DNA of 8,821 nt from an uncultured Capnocytophaga sp. (GTDB lineage Bacteria > Bacteroidota > Bacteroidia > Flavobacteriales > Flavobacteriaceae): the NCBI GenBank assembly GCA_905372595.1, contig CAJPPS010000045.1, positions 1 through 8,821 on the forward strand. Reading direction: 5' to 3'. This document shows positions 1 to 6,177 of the stretch, piece after piece. The notes beneath the pieces were generated by a model. It was not told the origin of the DNA, did no database searches, and saw only the letters and a list, made by a program, of their open reading frames with translations. The translations under genes were made by a program, and so were the position numbers. Numbering within the stretch: position 1 is the first letter of the stretch; each line of letters begins with the position of its first letter.

Positions 1-2
1 AC

Positions 3-128
3 TATATCTGGAACCGCAAAGAAGACCTGTACTACTACTTTACCAAAGAAAAAAATGAAGAGAAAAACACTTTCTATACAAAAGAAGCAGATATGGCATT
101 ATATAATGCCGATCTGAATAGATATTAG
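3..128 (+). CDS. C-terminal 41 residues of a truncated upstream gene (possible polymorphic toxin tail)
   Basis: An open reading frame enters from the left edge and ends with TAG at 126-128. Its start lies outside the window, so only the last 41 residues are seen (beginning YIWNRKEDLYYYF, ending ALYNADLNRY). The piece is rich in Lys, Glu, Tyr and Asn and has no catalytic motif or family signature I recognise. It ends 23 bp before the small gene at 152, a spacing typical of a toxin followed by its immunity gene. By position I infer that this is the tip of a large polymorphic toxin or Rhs-like protein whose conserved body lies to the left. The real coding frame is supported by the uninterrupted run and protein-like composition. 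Its identity is not supported by sequence. Confidence 0.5.
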   Translation, partial: YIWNRKEDLYYYFTKEKNEEKNTFYTKEADMALYNADLNRY

Positions 129-151
129 TAAATTTAAAATATATAAATCCA

Positions 152-496
152 ATGTCAAAAGAAGAAAAAATAAGAGAGATGTGTAACCTTATAATTTTGC
201 ATATTTCATCTAAAAAAGTCATTAACACAAGTTTCGCGTTTAGAAATATTTTTTCAAATCTATTAGGTTTCATTGTGGATGAAGCATCTATAATACATGA
301 ATTGCTATTAGAAGGGAAACTTGTAAGTGATGGAGTATTTGACAACTCTACATTTTACAAATCTGTTTCATGTACAGAAAAAGGAAAAAAGTATTATAAC
401 GACAACATTCATAAAATAGATATTATTGAAAGTGATTTTCCTGATAAAAAGTTGGAGATGTTACAATTTTATTTAGGTTTAAAACGTCCTTCATAA
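152..496 (+). CDS. Small hypothetical protein, candidate immunity protein (copy 1)
   Basis: This gene encodes 114 residues starting at ATG 152, with no signal peptide or membrane segment, so it is probably cytosolic. It is about 51% identical by hand alignment to the protein at 1299-1646. Shared blocks include FRNIFS (residues 30-35), the motif SCTEKGKKYY (about 73-82) and an identical C-terminal LGLKRPS. The middle, with a helix ending LLLEGKLVSDG followed by a TEKGKKYY strand-helix pattern, recalls winged-helix proteins, but this is only a visual impression. The gene is AT-rich (28% GC over 181-240) compared with the core genes. It lies directly behind a truncated gene end and directly ahead of an orphan toxin-like module, as immunity genes do in polymorphic toxin loci. 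The immunity role is inferred from context; a small DNA-binding regulator is an alternative. Confidence 0.8.
   Translation: MSKEEKIREMCNLIILHISSKKVINTSFAFRNIFSNLLGFIVDEASIIHELLLEGKLVSDGVFDNSTFYKSVSCTEKGKKYYNDNIHKIDIIESDFPDKKLEMLQFYLGLKRPS
472..495 (+). repeat. 24-bp direct repeat, copy 1, at the 3' end of the first small gene
   Basis: The 24 bases covering the last codons and the first two bases of the stop codon are identical to 1622-1645. Identity ends inside the stop codon (TAA here, TAG in the other copy), and the downstream sequences are unrelated. The rest of the two genes has diverged to about 51% protein identity, so this exact match marks a possible recombination edge, or strong constraint on the C-terminus. 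Confidence 0.85.
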
Positions 497-532
497 TACC
501 GCTGGACAAGTAGCCAAACACAAGGAAGTACC

Positions 533-548
533 CACAGGAATTCCTGTG
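533..548. repeat. 16-bp perfect palindrome in the lead-in of the toxin-like module
   Basis: CACAGGAATTCCTGTG reads the same on both strands. The eight bases CCCACAGG at 531-538 recur at 555-562, and GGGGT/ACCCC form a short 5-bp stem at 561-575. The stretch codes for a PTG..PTG pattern if translated. The dyad is certain; any function in recombination or regulation is speculative. Confidence 0.7.
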
Positions 549-1235
549 TATTTGCCCACAGGGGTGATTAACCCCATACCAATGAGCAAACAGGTGCTTA
601 CCAACCCCGTGCCTACCCCTCTTAACCCTATCTCTTTTTTTAGTGGGAAGATAAAATCCTCTTTTGGGCGTTTATTTAAGAAAAGAAAGGATAAGACAAA
701 CAAGATACCTACCTCTGCTGCGGATAGTATGGGAGGAAGAATAAGTCAGAAAGGTAAGGATAATAAGGTAATCAGATCTGACGCATCTGCTTTTATGCCT
801 AAAAATAAGAATATTATCAATACAGATAGAAGAAATAGAAGATCTACAGGGGGAGAGAATCAAATAGTTGGCATTGCCGAAGATGGTTATAGAGCAGGTA
901 CAGAACACATTCAAGCAAATACAAGAAGTATTCAAGATGCCTCTTTTACAACAGATAACATTAATAGAGTAGAAGATTATCTGAGAACTAATTTTCCTAA
1001 TCCTGATGGAAGTATATGTGAAAATAATGAAGTTATGATTGATAGAGCAAGAGCTATAGAAAGAGGAGAATTGGAAGCAACTGATACAGATAAGGCTTTT
1101 TTAACCCATGAATTAAGAGAAAGGGAATTAAGAGAGACTGGTATGGAATATAATGAAGCACATGCTCAAACGTGTAAGGAATATGGATTTGATGCTAATG
1201 CAGAGAATACAGAACCTCATCCTTATTTTTTCTAA
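546..1235 (+). CDS. Orphan polymorphic-toxin-like C-terminal module, lacking a delivery domain and probably frameshifted
   Basis: The frame is open from 483, just after an in-frame TAA at 480-482 inside the preceding gene, to TAA at 1233-1235. The only starts are a GTG at 546 and an ATG at 582, neither with a visible ribosome site, and protein-like sequence (NTAGQVAKHKEVPTGIP) begins before them. This suggests a piece that was once the end of a longer protein. A proline-rich lead-in with PTG repeats and a basic stretch (FKKRKDK) comes first, then an AT-rich domain. Near the end is DKAFLTHELRERELRETGMEY followed shortly by AH and a YGFD element. This pattern resembles tails of bacterial polymorphic toxins as I remember them; I cannot name a family or activity. 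There is no signal peptide. A lost continuation lies in another frame up to 1287. It may be a silent donor cassette, a pseudogene or an expressed small protein. Confidence 0.6.
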   Translation: MYLPTGVINPIPMSKQVLTNPVPTPLNPISFFSGKIKSSFGRLFKKRKDKTNKIPTSAADSMGGRISQKGKDNKVIRSDASAFMPKNKNIINTDRRNRRSTGGENQIVGIAEDGYRAGTEHIQANTRSIQDASFTTDNINRVEDYLRTNFPNPDGSICENNEVMIDRARAIERGELEATDTDKAFLTHELRERELRETGMEYNEAHAQTCKEYGFDANAENTEPHPYFF

Positions 1236-1287
1236 AGAAGCACAAGATGCTTTTGATAAAGCTGAATTAGAAAGAGCAATAAGATAA
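1234..1287 (+). pseudogene. Out-of-frame continuation of the toxin-like module
   Basis: Removing one T from the run of six at 1226-1231 joins the upstream frame to SKEAQDAFDKAELERAIR, ending with TAA at 1285-1287. The joined reading EPHPYF-SKEAQDAFDKAE is charged, helical and plausible as a protein tail. It ends 11 bp before the next start codon, as expected for a toxin followed by its partner gene. The cause could be a real one-base insertion, a sequencing error in the homopolymer, or slippage giving a +1 shift. The sequence alone does not separate these. Confidence 0.55.
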
Positions 1288-1298
1288 TAGTTATTAAT

Positions 1299-1646
1299 AT
1301 GACACAAGAAGAACAAAATTTATCAGAAATATGTAAATTTATAATATTAAATCTTTCTTCTATAAGAGTAATTGATAGTAGCTATAGATTTAGAAATATT
1401 TTTTCAACTTCCTTAGGTATTTTAATTAACGAATCTGCTATAATTCAAGACTTAATAAAAGAAGGTATGATTAAAAGTGAAGGTTTAATTGACAAATCTC
1501 CTTTTTATAAGTTTATTTCATGCACAGAAAAAGGGAAAAAATACTATGATAACAACATATATAAAGTTATTATACCAGAATCTTATTTCTCAGAGAAAAG
1601 ATTAGATTTAGTAAAAATATTTTTAGGTTTAAAACGTCCTTCATAG
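1299..1646 (+). CDS. Small hypothetical protein, candidate immunity protein (copy 2)
   Basis: This gene encodes 115 residues starting at ATG 1299. It is a paralogue of the protein at 152-496: about 58 of 113 aligned residues match, including FRNIFS, SCTEKGKKYY and the terminal LGLKRPS. It has no signal peptide or membrane helix. It is very AT-rich and sits 11 bp after the frameshift-restored end of the toxin-like module, the expected position for a cognate immunity gene in a toxin tip-immunity pair. The next recognisable sequence downstream is a broken IS1595 transposase. Immunity is inferred from position and duplication; the fold may be winged-helix-like, which would also allow a regulatory role. 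No promoter of its own is convincing (one imperfect box, TGCTTTTG, at 1248-1255). Confidence 0.8.
   Translation: MTQEEQNLSEICKFIILNLSSIRVIDSSYRFRNIFSTSLGILINESAIIQDLIKEGMIKSEGLIDKSPFYKFISCTEKGKKYYDNNIYKVIIPESYFSEKRLDLVKIFLGLKRPS
1622..1645 (+). repeat. 24-bp direct repeat, copy 2, at the 3' end of the second small gene
   Basis: These bases are identical to 472-495 and again lie exactly at the end of the coding region. Sequence immediately after the repeat changes to a short GC-richer stretch and then the transposase remnant, so the repeat end coincides with a junction between unrelated segments. A second exact match of 19 bp (239-257 and 1389-1407) lies inside the genes over the FRNIFS codons. 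Confidence 0.85.
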
Positions 1647-1680
1647 ATTATGCCCACCCACTCTACATACTCTTCCTCTG

Positions 1681-2007
1681 TCAATATTTGACAAACATAT
1701 TAGTAAAACAGCACAAGTTACTACTGACGAATGGAAAGGATATAAACCTATAAAAGACTTTAATATAACTCAAATTTTTAGTAATGATGGGAAGAATTTT
1801 CCTACATTACACAAAGTAATACACCAAGTAAAGTCTTGGATAAGAGGTATATATTCTTGGGTTTCAGAATTTAACATAGACCGCTATTTAGCTGAGTATA
1901 GTTTTAGAATCAATCTCTCACAAAATAAAGATACTATCTTTAACAAATTAATGAAAAGAATTGTAGAGCGTTCTCCCGTTTCCCAAAGTCAATTAGTATG
2001 TAGCTAA
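1681..2007 (+). pseudogene. IS1595-family (ISXO2-like) transposase, 3' remnant
   Basis: An open frame ending with TAA at 2005-2007 reads DKHISKTAQVTTDEWKGYKP, then HKVIHQVKSWIRG, then IDRYLAEYSFRIN. These match the C-terminal half of the DDE transposase domain of IS1595-type elements: the TTDxWKGY block with an acidic catalytic residue, the HxxxHQxKSWxRG block, and the YLxEYxFRxN block. About 105 residues remain, while family members are usually around 200-300, so the zinc-finger N-terminus and first catalytic Asp are gone. No start codon or left terminal repeat is found before 1681; the segment begins shortly after the second small gene. It cannot encode an active transposase. It marks past insertion and deletion at the boundary between the toxin-like island and the core genome. 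Confidence 0.8.
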
Positions 2008-2018
2008 ATAGACACCTC
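2004..2018 (+). repeat. Possible right terminal inverted repeat of the broken IS
   Basis: CTAAATAGACACCTC overlaps and follows the transposase stop codon, where the end of an IS1595-type element would be expected. No complementary left copy exists in the window, which fits a 5'-truncated element. The assignment rests on position only. Confidence 0.3.
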
Positions 2019-2058
2019 AATAAATTTTTTTACAATCATCTATCTTTCAGAGAATTAA

Positions 2059-2092
2059 AAAAGGTAATAAGTAAAAGTGCTTATTACCTTTT
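2059..2092 (-). terminator. Hairpin terminator of the M16 peptidase gene
   Basis: A perfect 13-bp stem (2059-2071 with 2080-2092) encloses an 8-base loop. Reading the minus strand, it follows the M16 stop codon by about 18 bases and ends in a run of T. T-rich bases also follow on the plus strand, so it may stop transcription in both directions and shield the peptidase gene from the island. Confidence 0.85.
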
Positions 2093-2110
2093 CTTTTTCT
2101 CAGATAGAGA

Positions 2111-5038
2111 TTAATATCCGAAGAGTTCTTCTAGGGAAAGCTTCTTGAATTCTCCAATTTTTTCAAGTTCTTCCTTAGAAAGTTTCTTTTCAGAAGCCAA
2201 AATTACATAAGTATAAGGCTTTTTAGAAAGATACTTATCATGGAAGTCCTTCACCTCTTTCATTGATATTTTATCTATATTCTGATAGATAGACTTTCTG
2301 ATATCCTCATTAAGTCCTAATTGTTTTGCTCCTAAGTAGGTATAGATAATATTATCCTGAGTAATACGTTCGGTCTGGATATCCTTTTTGAGCTGTTCCT
2401 TAGCCAAATCCAGATTAGCAGGTAGCTCTGGCATTGTAGTAAGCAACTCATCCATTGTAGAAATCGCTTCCTTGAGCTTATCTGCCTGAGCGCCTACATA
2501 AGCAAGCATATAGTACTTCTCTGATTTTTCCCTTGGAGTTCTATACATTCCATAAGTACTATAAGCCAAAGCCTTACTCTCACGAATTGTTTGGAATACC
2601 AAAGATCCCATACTTCCTCCAAAATAGCCATTGAACACTTTAATTACAGTACTTTCATTAGGATTATAGGGAACAGTATTGCGTATCCAACGTGTTTCAG
2701 CTTGAACCATATCATAATCTGTAAAGAGCACTTGGTTCTTTACTTGTTCTACTTGCTTAAATTCTTGAGCTGCAGGAACTTTGGCAAACTTAGCGGGCAC
2801 TTTATGTAACTTGCTGAGCTTGGAAGTAAGTTCCTTAAGAGAAGCAGGTCCATAATAAATCACCTCTTGTTCTACATCGTTAAGCTTCTTAAGTCTATCC
2901 ACCAATTCTTGTGCGGTAGTAGCTTCTATCTCAGCATCCGAAAGGGTATGATTATACTTATTCTTTGCTCCATAGATGGCATAGCTAGTGAGCGCCTGCA
3001 TTATTTGGTTTCTATTTGCCTTAGCATCAGTACGAGACTTATAGATTCTTGACTTCAAGGATTTTAGAGCCTGTTCATCTATCTTAGCGTTTAGAACAAG
3101 ATCTTCATAGAGCTTCACAGCGGCTTCAAAGTTCTCTTGTAACCCCTCAATTGTAACGAAAGTATATTCTTCGCTAGTGGAAACTCTGAAGCTAGAGGCT
3201 ATTTTATAGAATTCCTTAGAGATTTGCTCAGCTGATTTCTTATCAGTTCCTAAAAATTGGATATACTGGGAGGCTAAACTCATCTTCAGGTCATTGAGAG
3301 AGCCTATTTTATATCGGAAATTCAAACGATAAAGCTGATTATCTTTGTTTTGTACATAGAAAACATCTGCCTTTCCTAGCTTAGATTTCTGTAAATCCTT
3401 ATTGAAATCCAAGAAAATAGGAGCTACAGGAGTGCTTGGCATCTGATTTATCATTTTAACAAATTCAGATTGCTTATCAGCGTTAGTTTCAACTGGTGTA
3501 ATGGCTGGTTTTTCTATTTTTTCAACGCTGGTACGTTCTCCTTGGCGTTTATAAACAGCTACATAATTATTTCCCAGATATTTATTAACAAAAGCAACGA
3601 TATCTTGCTTAGTAATCTTAGAGAGGTCTTCCACATAAGCCACCTCATCTCGCCAGTCCACCTTACCTGTAAAGGCATCCATTAAGGCATAAGCCCTATT
3701 GCTATAGGATTCTGTATCTTGTATTTTTCTTTTTTTGATGTTATTAACGATAGAGAGAATCAGGTCATTATCAAAATTTCCTTTTTTAAGATTCTCAATT
3801 TCATTGAGTAAGAGACTTCTTACTTCATCCAAAGATTGCCCTTGAGAAGGAGAAGCGGTGAGGTATAGCAAGCCGTGATCAATTAATAGATATGTAAAGC
3901 CACTAGCTCGTAATAATTTTTGCTTTTTCACTAGGTTAAGGTCTATCAGCCCTGCCTTTCCATTGGTAAGTATAGAACCTACCAACTGAGCTAATATAGC
4001 ATCTTTTTCCTGAGTGCTAGGGAAACGGAAAGCAATTGTAAGGCTTTCGGCGTCAGGTCCCACCACTTCTTTAACTATAGGGGAAGTAATAGGTGCTTCT
4101 TGCTCGAAAGTATATGGTGGTACTTCCTTATACTTCATATAGGAAAAAGCCTTATCTATCTTAGCAATTGCCTGGTCAGGATCAAAATCACCTGAGAGAA
4201 TTACCGCCATATTATTAGGCACATAATAAGTATTAAAATACTTTCTGATTTCCTTCAAGGAAGGATTTTTAAGGTGTTCTACAGTCCCAATAGTGGTTTG
4301 TTGTCCATAATTATGTTTTTTGAACAAATTAGCCAATAATGTTTCCAATACAAGGCTTCCATCATTATCCAGAGAGCGGTTTTTCTCTTCATATACGGCT
4401 TCTAACTCGGTATGGAAGATTCTCAGAACAGGGTTACGGAAACGCTCCGCCTGTACCGCAATATACTTATCTAATGCATTGGCGGGCACATCATCTGTAT
4501 AGACGGTCTGCTCGAAAGAAGTAAAGGCATTGGTACCTTGGGCTCCCATTGCAGACATCATTTTGTCATACTCATTAGCAATCGCATACTTACTAGCTAT
4601 TCCCGAAACCCTATCTATCTCCTTATAGATTTCTTTCCTCTTCTGAGGGTCTTTGGTTTGGTTATATTGCTCATATAAAGCATCTATTTTATCCAGTTCT
4701 TTCTTTTCTTTTTCCCAATCAAGGCTTCCGTATTTATCGGTTCCCTTAAAGAGCAAATGCTCCAGATAGTGTGCCAATCCTGTATTGGTAGCTGGATCCG
4801 TCTTACTTCCTGCTCTAACGGCTACATAGCACTGTATACGTGGTTCCTTGTTGGTAGGACTCAGAATGACCGTTAAGCCATTCTTGAGGGTGTAGAATCT
4901 TGCCCTTGTAGGGTCATTTGTTACATACTTATAGGTATATCCTCCTCCCTGAGCTTCTTTCCACTGATAAGATTGTGCTTGAGTGCTAAGAGAAGTGGCT
5001 ATTCCTAGTATTCCCAAAAATAGATTTTTTTTCAGCAT
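2111..5038 (-). CDS. Exported M16-family zinc metallopeptidase (two-half insulinase/pitrilysin type)
   Basis: This 975-residue protein starts with a signal peptide (Lys-rich start, hydrophobic core, AQA-like end near residue 22), so it is probably periplasmic or envelope-bound. The N-terminal half carries the inverted zinc motif HYLEH at 90-94 and the downstream acidic pair E211 and E218 in ELEAVYEE, the third zinc ligand region. The second half keeps the GGSMGS loop and the REsKALAY element at 819-826, the Arg/Tyr substrate-binding signature of the inactive partner domain. Length fits a single-chain protein in which two M16 halves form a closed chamber that degrades peptides. About 124 residues separate the HxxEH motif from E218, against roughly 75 in pitrilysin. 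The extra is a charged, helical stretch around 104-165. The gene is divergent from the OmpA gene and followed by its own terminator. Its natural substrate is unknown. Confidence 0.93.
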   Translation of the reverse strand: MLKKNLFLGILGIATSLSTQAQSYQWKEAQGGGYTYKYVTNDPTRARFYTLKNGLTVILSPTNKEPRIQCYVAVRAGSKTDPATNTGLAHYLEHLLFKGTDKYGSLDWEKEKKELDKIDALYEQYNQTKDPQKRKEIYKEIDRVSGIASKYAIANEYDKMMSAMGAQGTNAFTSFEQTVYTDDVPANALDKYIAVQAERFRNPVLRIFHTELEAVYEEKNRSLDNDGSLVLETLLANLFKKHNYGQQTTIGTVEHLKNPSLKEIRKYFNTYYVPNNMAVILSGDFDPDQAIAKIDKAFSYMKYKEVPPYTFEQEAPITSPIVKEVVGPDAESLTIAFRFPSTQEKDAILAQLVGSILTNGKAGLIDLNLVKKQKLLRASGFTYLLIDHGLLYLTASPSQGQSLDEVRSLLLNEIENLKKGNFDNDLILSIVNNIKKRKIQDTESYSNRAYALMDAFTGKVDWRDEVAYVEDLSKITKQDIVAFVNKYLGNNYVAVYKRQGERTSVEKIEKPAITPVETNADKQSEFVKMINQMPSTPVAPIFLDFNKDLQKSKLGKADVFYVQNKDNQLYRLNFRYKIGSLNDLKMSLASQYIQFLGTDKKSAEQISKEFYKIASSFRVSTSEEYTFVTIEGLQENFEAAVKLYEDLVLNAKIDEQALKSLKSRIYKSRTDAKANRNQIMQALTSYAIYGAKNKYNHTLSDAEIEATTAQELVDRLKKLNDVEQEVIYYGPASLKELTSKLSKLHKVPAKFAKVPAAQEFKQVEQVKNQVLFTDYDMVQAETRWIRNTVPYNPNESTVIKVFNGYFGGSMGSLVFQTIRESKALAYSTYGMYRTPREKSEKYYMLAYVGAQADKLKEAISTMDELLTTMPELPANLDLAKEQLKKDIQTERITQDNIIYTYLGAKQLGLNEDIRKSIYQNIDKISMKEVKDFHDKYLSKKPYTYVILASEKKLSKEELEKIGEFKKLSLEELFGY

Positions 5039-5068
5039 AATTATAGATATTTTTTATCTTTGAAGCTA

Positions 5069-5076
5069 CAAAGGTA
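5069..5076 (-). promoter_or_regulatory. Putative -7 box of the M16 gene
   Basis: On the minus strand TACCTTTG matches the Bacteroidota -7 consensus TAnnTTTG and lies 30 bases upstream of the ATG. No clear -33 TTTG is seen at the usual spacing. A second match, TAATTTTG, lies at 5124-5131 on the same strand and could be an alternative start. Confidence 0.5.
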
Positions 5077-5217
5077 CGTATTTTTTTTGAATTTTAGCCT
5101 ATCAAAGTACAGAAGTTATTCAGCAAAATTAAACTGATTTAAGAAAAGAAGCCGTATTTTAGACAGGTTTAACTTTTATATATTCTTTCATAAGGTTTTT
5201 TATTCAATAAGAAATCG

Positions 5218-5225
5218 TAATTTTG
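5218..5225 (+). promoter_or_regulatory. Putative -7 box of the OmpA-family gene
   Basis: TAATTTTG is a perfect match to TAnnTTTG and lies 30 bases upstream of the ATG at 5256, a typical distance in Bacteroidota. The -33 region (about 5194-5200) is T-rich but lacks a clean TTTG. A further plus-strand match, TATCTTTG at 5055-5062, is 193 bases from the start codon and is less likely to be used. Confidence 0.55.
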
Positions 5226-5255
5226 CGGGTAGATTAAAAATAAAATTATTACGCA

Positions 5256-6092
5256 ATGAAAAAATTTGTACTTATCTTATTAGGAGGGCTTGTGATGACT
5301 TCTTGTGTATCCAACAAAAAGTTCCGAGAACTCCAAGAACAACTCAAAAGCACAGAGGACTTGCTCAATACGGCTACTGTAAAACTCAATAGTTGCCTTA
5401 AGGACAAGGAATTATTACAATCCAAGAATGACATCCTACAGAAGAACAATGATGGATTACTCACCAACCTAGGGAATATGACAATGCTTACCCAAAAAGG
5501 AGCCGACAACCTAGAACGTTCTCTAGAGAGCCTTAAGGAAAAAGACCTCACTATTAAGCATCTTCGTGATGCCGTGACTCGAAGAGATTCTATTAACCTT
5601 GCTCTTGTACAGAGCTTAAAAGGAGTATTAGGCAACCTAGATGACCAAGATATTACTGTTCAGGTGGATAAAGGAGTCGTTTATGTATCTATCTCTGACA
5701 AAATGCTCTTTAGCAGTGGTAGCTATAATGTAACCCCTCGTGCTCGTGAAGTATTAGGAAAAGTAGCTAAAGTAGTGAATAACAAGCCTGACTTTGAATT
5801 TATGGTAGAAGGACATACTGATAATGTGCCTATTAAGAATGCTTGTATTAAGGATAATTGGGACTTGAGCGTACTAAGAGCTACCGCCGTAGTACGTATC
5901 CTTCAGGATGACTTTGGAGTAACGGCTTCCCGTATGACTGCAGCAGGGCGTAGTGAATATGTACCTGTTACCTCCAATGCTTCTGCAGAGGGACGTGCGC
6001 TAAACCGCCGTACTCGTATCATCGTATTACCTAAGCTTGACCAGTTCTATAATATGATTGAGCAAGGAATGAAAGATCCCAAAATAAATTAG
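5256..6092 (+). CDS. OmpA-family peptidoglycan-associated lipoprotein with coiled coil
   Basis: This 278-residue protein begins with a lipoprotein signal: MKK, a hydrophobic run, then the lipobox M-T-S-C with Cys17 as the lipid site. Residues about 22-115 are charged and leucine-rich, with a coiled-coil look. Residues about 135-260 form an OmpA-like domain with EGHTDNVP (185-192), NWDLSVLRA (201-209), GRSEYVP (231-237) and GRALNRRTRI (246-255). By comparison with Acinetobacter OmpA, Asp189 and Arg208 should hold the diaminopimelate of peptidoglycan. The expected role is to link the outer membrane to the cell wall, with the coiled coil acting as spacer or partner site. No beta-barrel is present. 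The gene has its own promoter-like box and terminator and is monocistronic. The loop between Asp189 and Arg208 is 4 residues longer than in Acinetobacter OmpA, with Cys197 inside it. Confidence 0.93.
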   Translation: MKKFVLILLGGLVMTSCVSNKKFRELQEQLKSTEDLLNTATVKLNSCLKDKELLQSKNDILQKNNDGLLTNLGNMTMLTQKGADNLERSLESLKEKDLTIKHLRDAVTRRDSINLALVQSLKGVLGNLDDQDITVQVDKGVVYVSISDKMLFSSGSYNVTPRAREVLGKVAKVVNNKPDFEFMVEGHTDNVPIKNACIKDNWDLSVLRATAVVRILQDDFGVTASRMTAAGRSEYVPVTSNASAEGRALNRRTRIIVLPKLDQFYNMIEQGMKDPKIN

Positions 6093-6120
6093 TCTATCTA
6101 TATTCATATTTATTTTTGAT

Positions 6121-6155
6121 AAAGAAAGCTGTCCTTCTTCTGGACAGCTTCTTTT
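6121..6155 (+). terminator. Shared hairpin terminator between converging ompA-type and pepT genes
   Basis: AAGCTGTCC (6126-6134) pairs with GGACAGCTT (6142-6150) around a 7-base loop, with further A:T pairs outside one mismatch. The A-run on the left and T-run on the right allow it to work on both strands: 29 bases after the OmpA stop on the plus strand and after pepT on the minus strand. Confidence 0.85.
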
Positions 6156-6177
6156 ATTATTAAGTAGATATAACCTA

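Noticed and set aside
491..703. Minus-strand open frame of 70 codons over the toxin-like lead-in
   Set aside because: It is the antisense of a plus-strand protein-like frame; the plus frame continues for over 700 bases with coherent composition, and this one has no neighbour or motif support.
1121..1132. HELRE in the toxin-like module as a zinc metallopeptidase motif
   Set aside because: The gluzincin/metzincin core is HExxH; here the fifth residue is Glu, and no downstream ligand pattern is visible.
1630..1690. Minus-strand protein-like run EEEYVEWVGIIYEGRFKPK across the end of the second small gene
   Set aside because: It is short, has no start or continuation of recognisable sequence, and overlaps the well-supported plus-strand gene; chance is the simpler explanation.
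2591..4524. Several plus-strand open frames of 60-72 codons over the M16 gene
   Set aside because: They lie antisense to an intact 975-residue peptidase and have no independent support.
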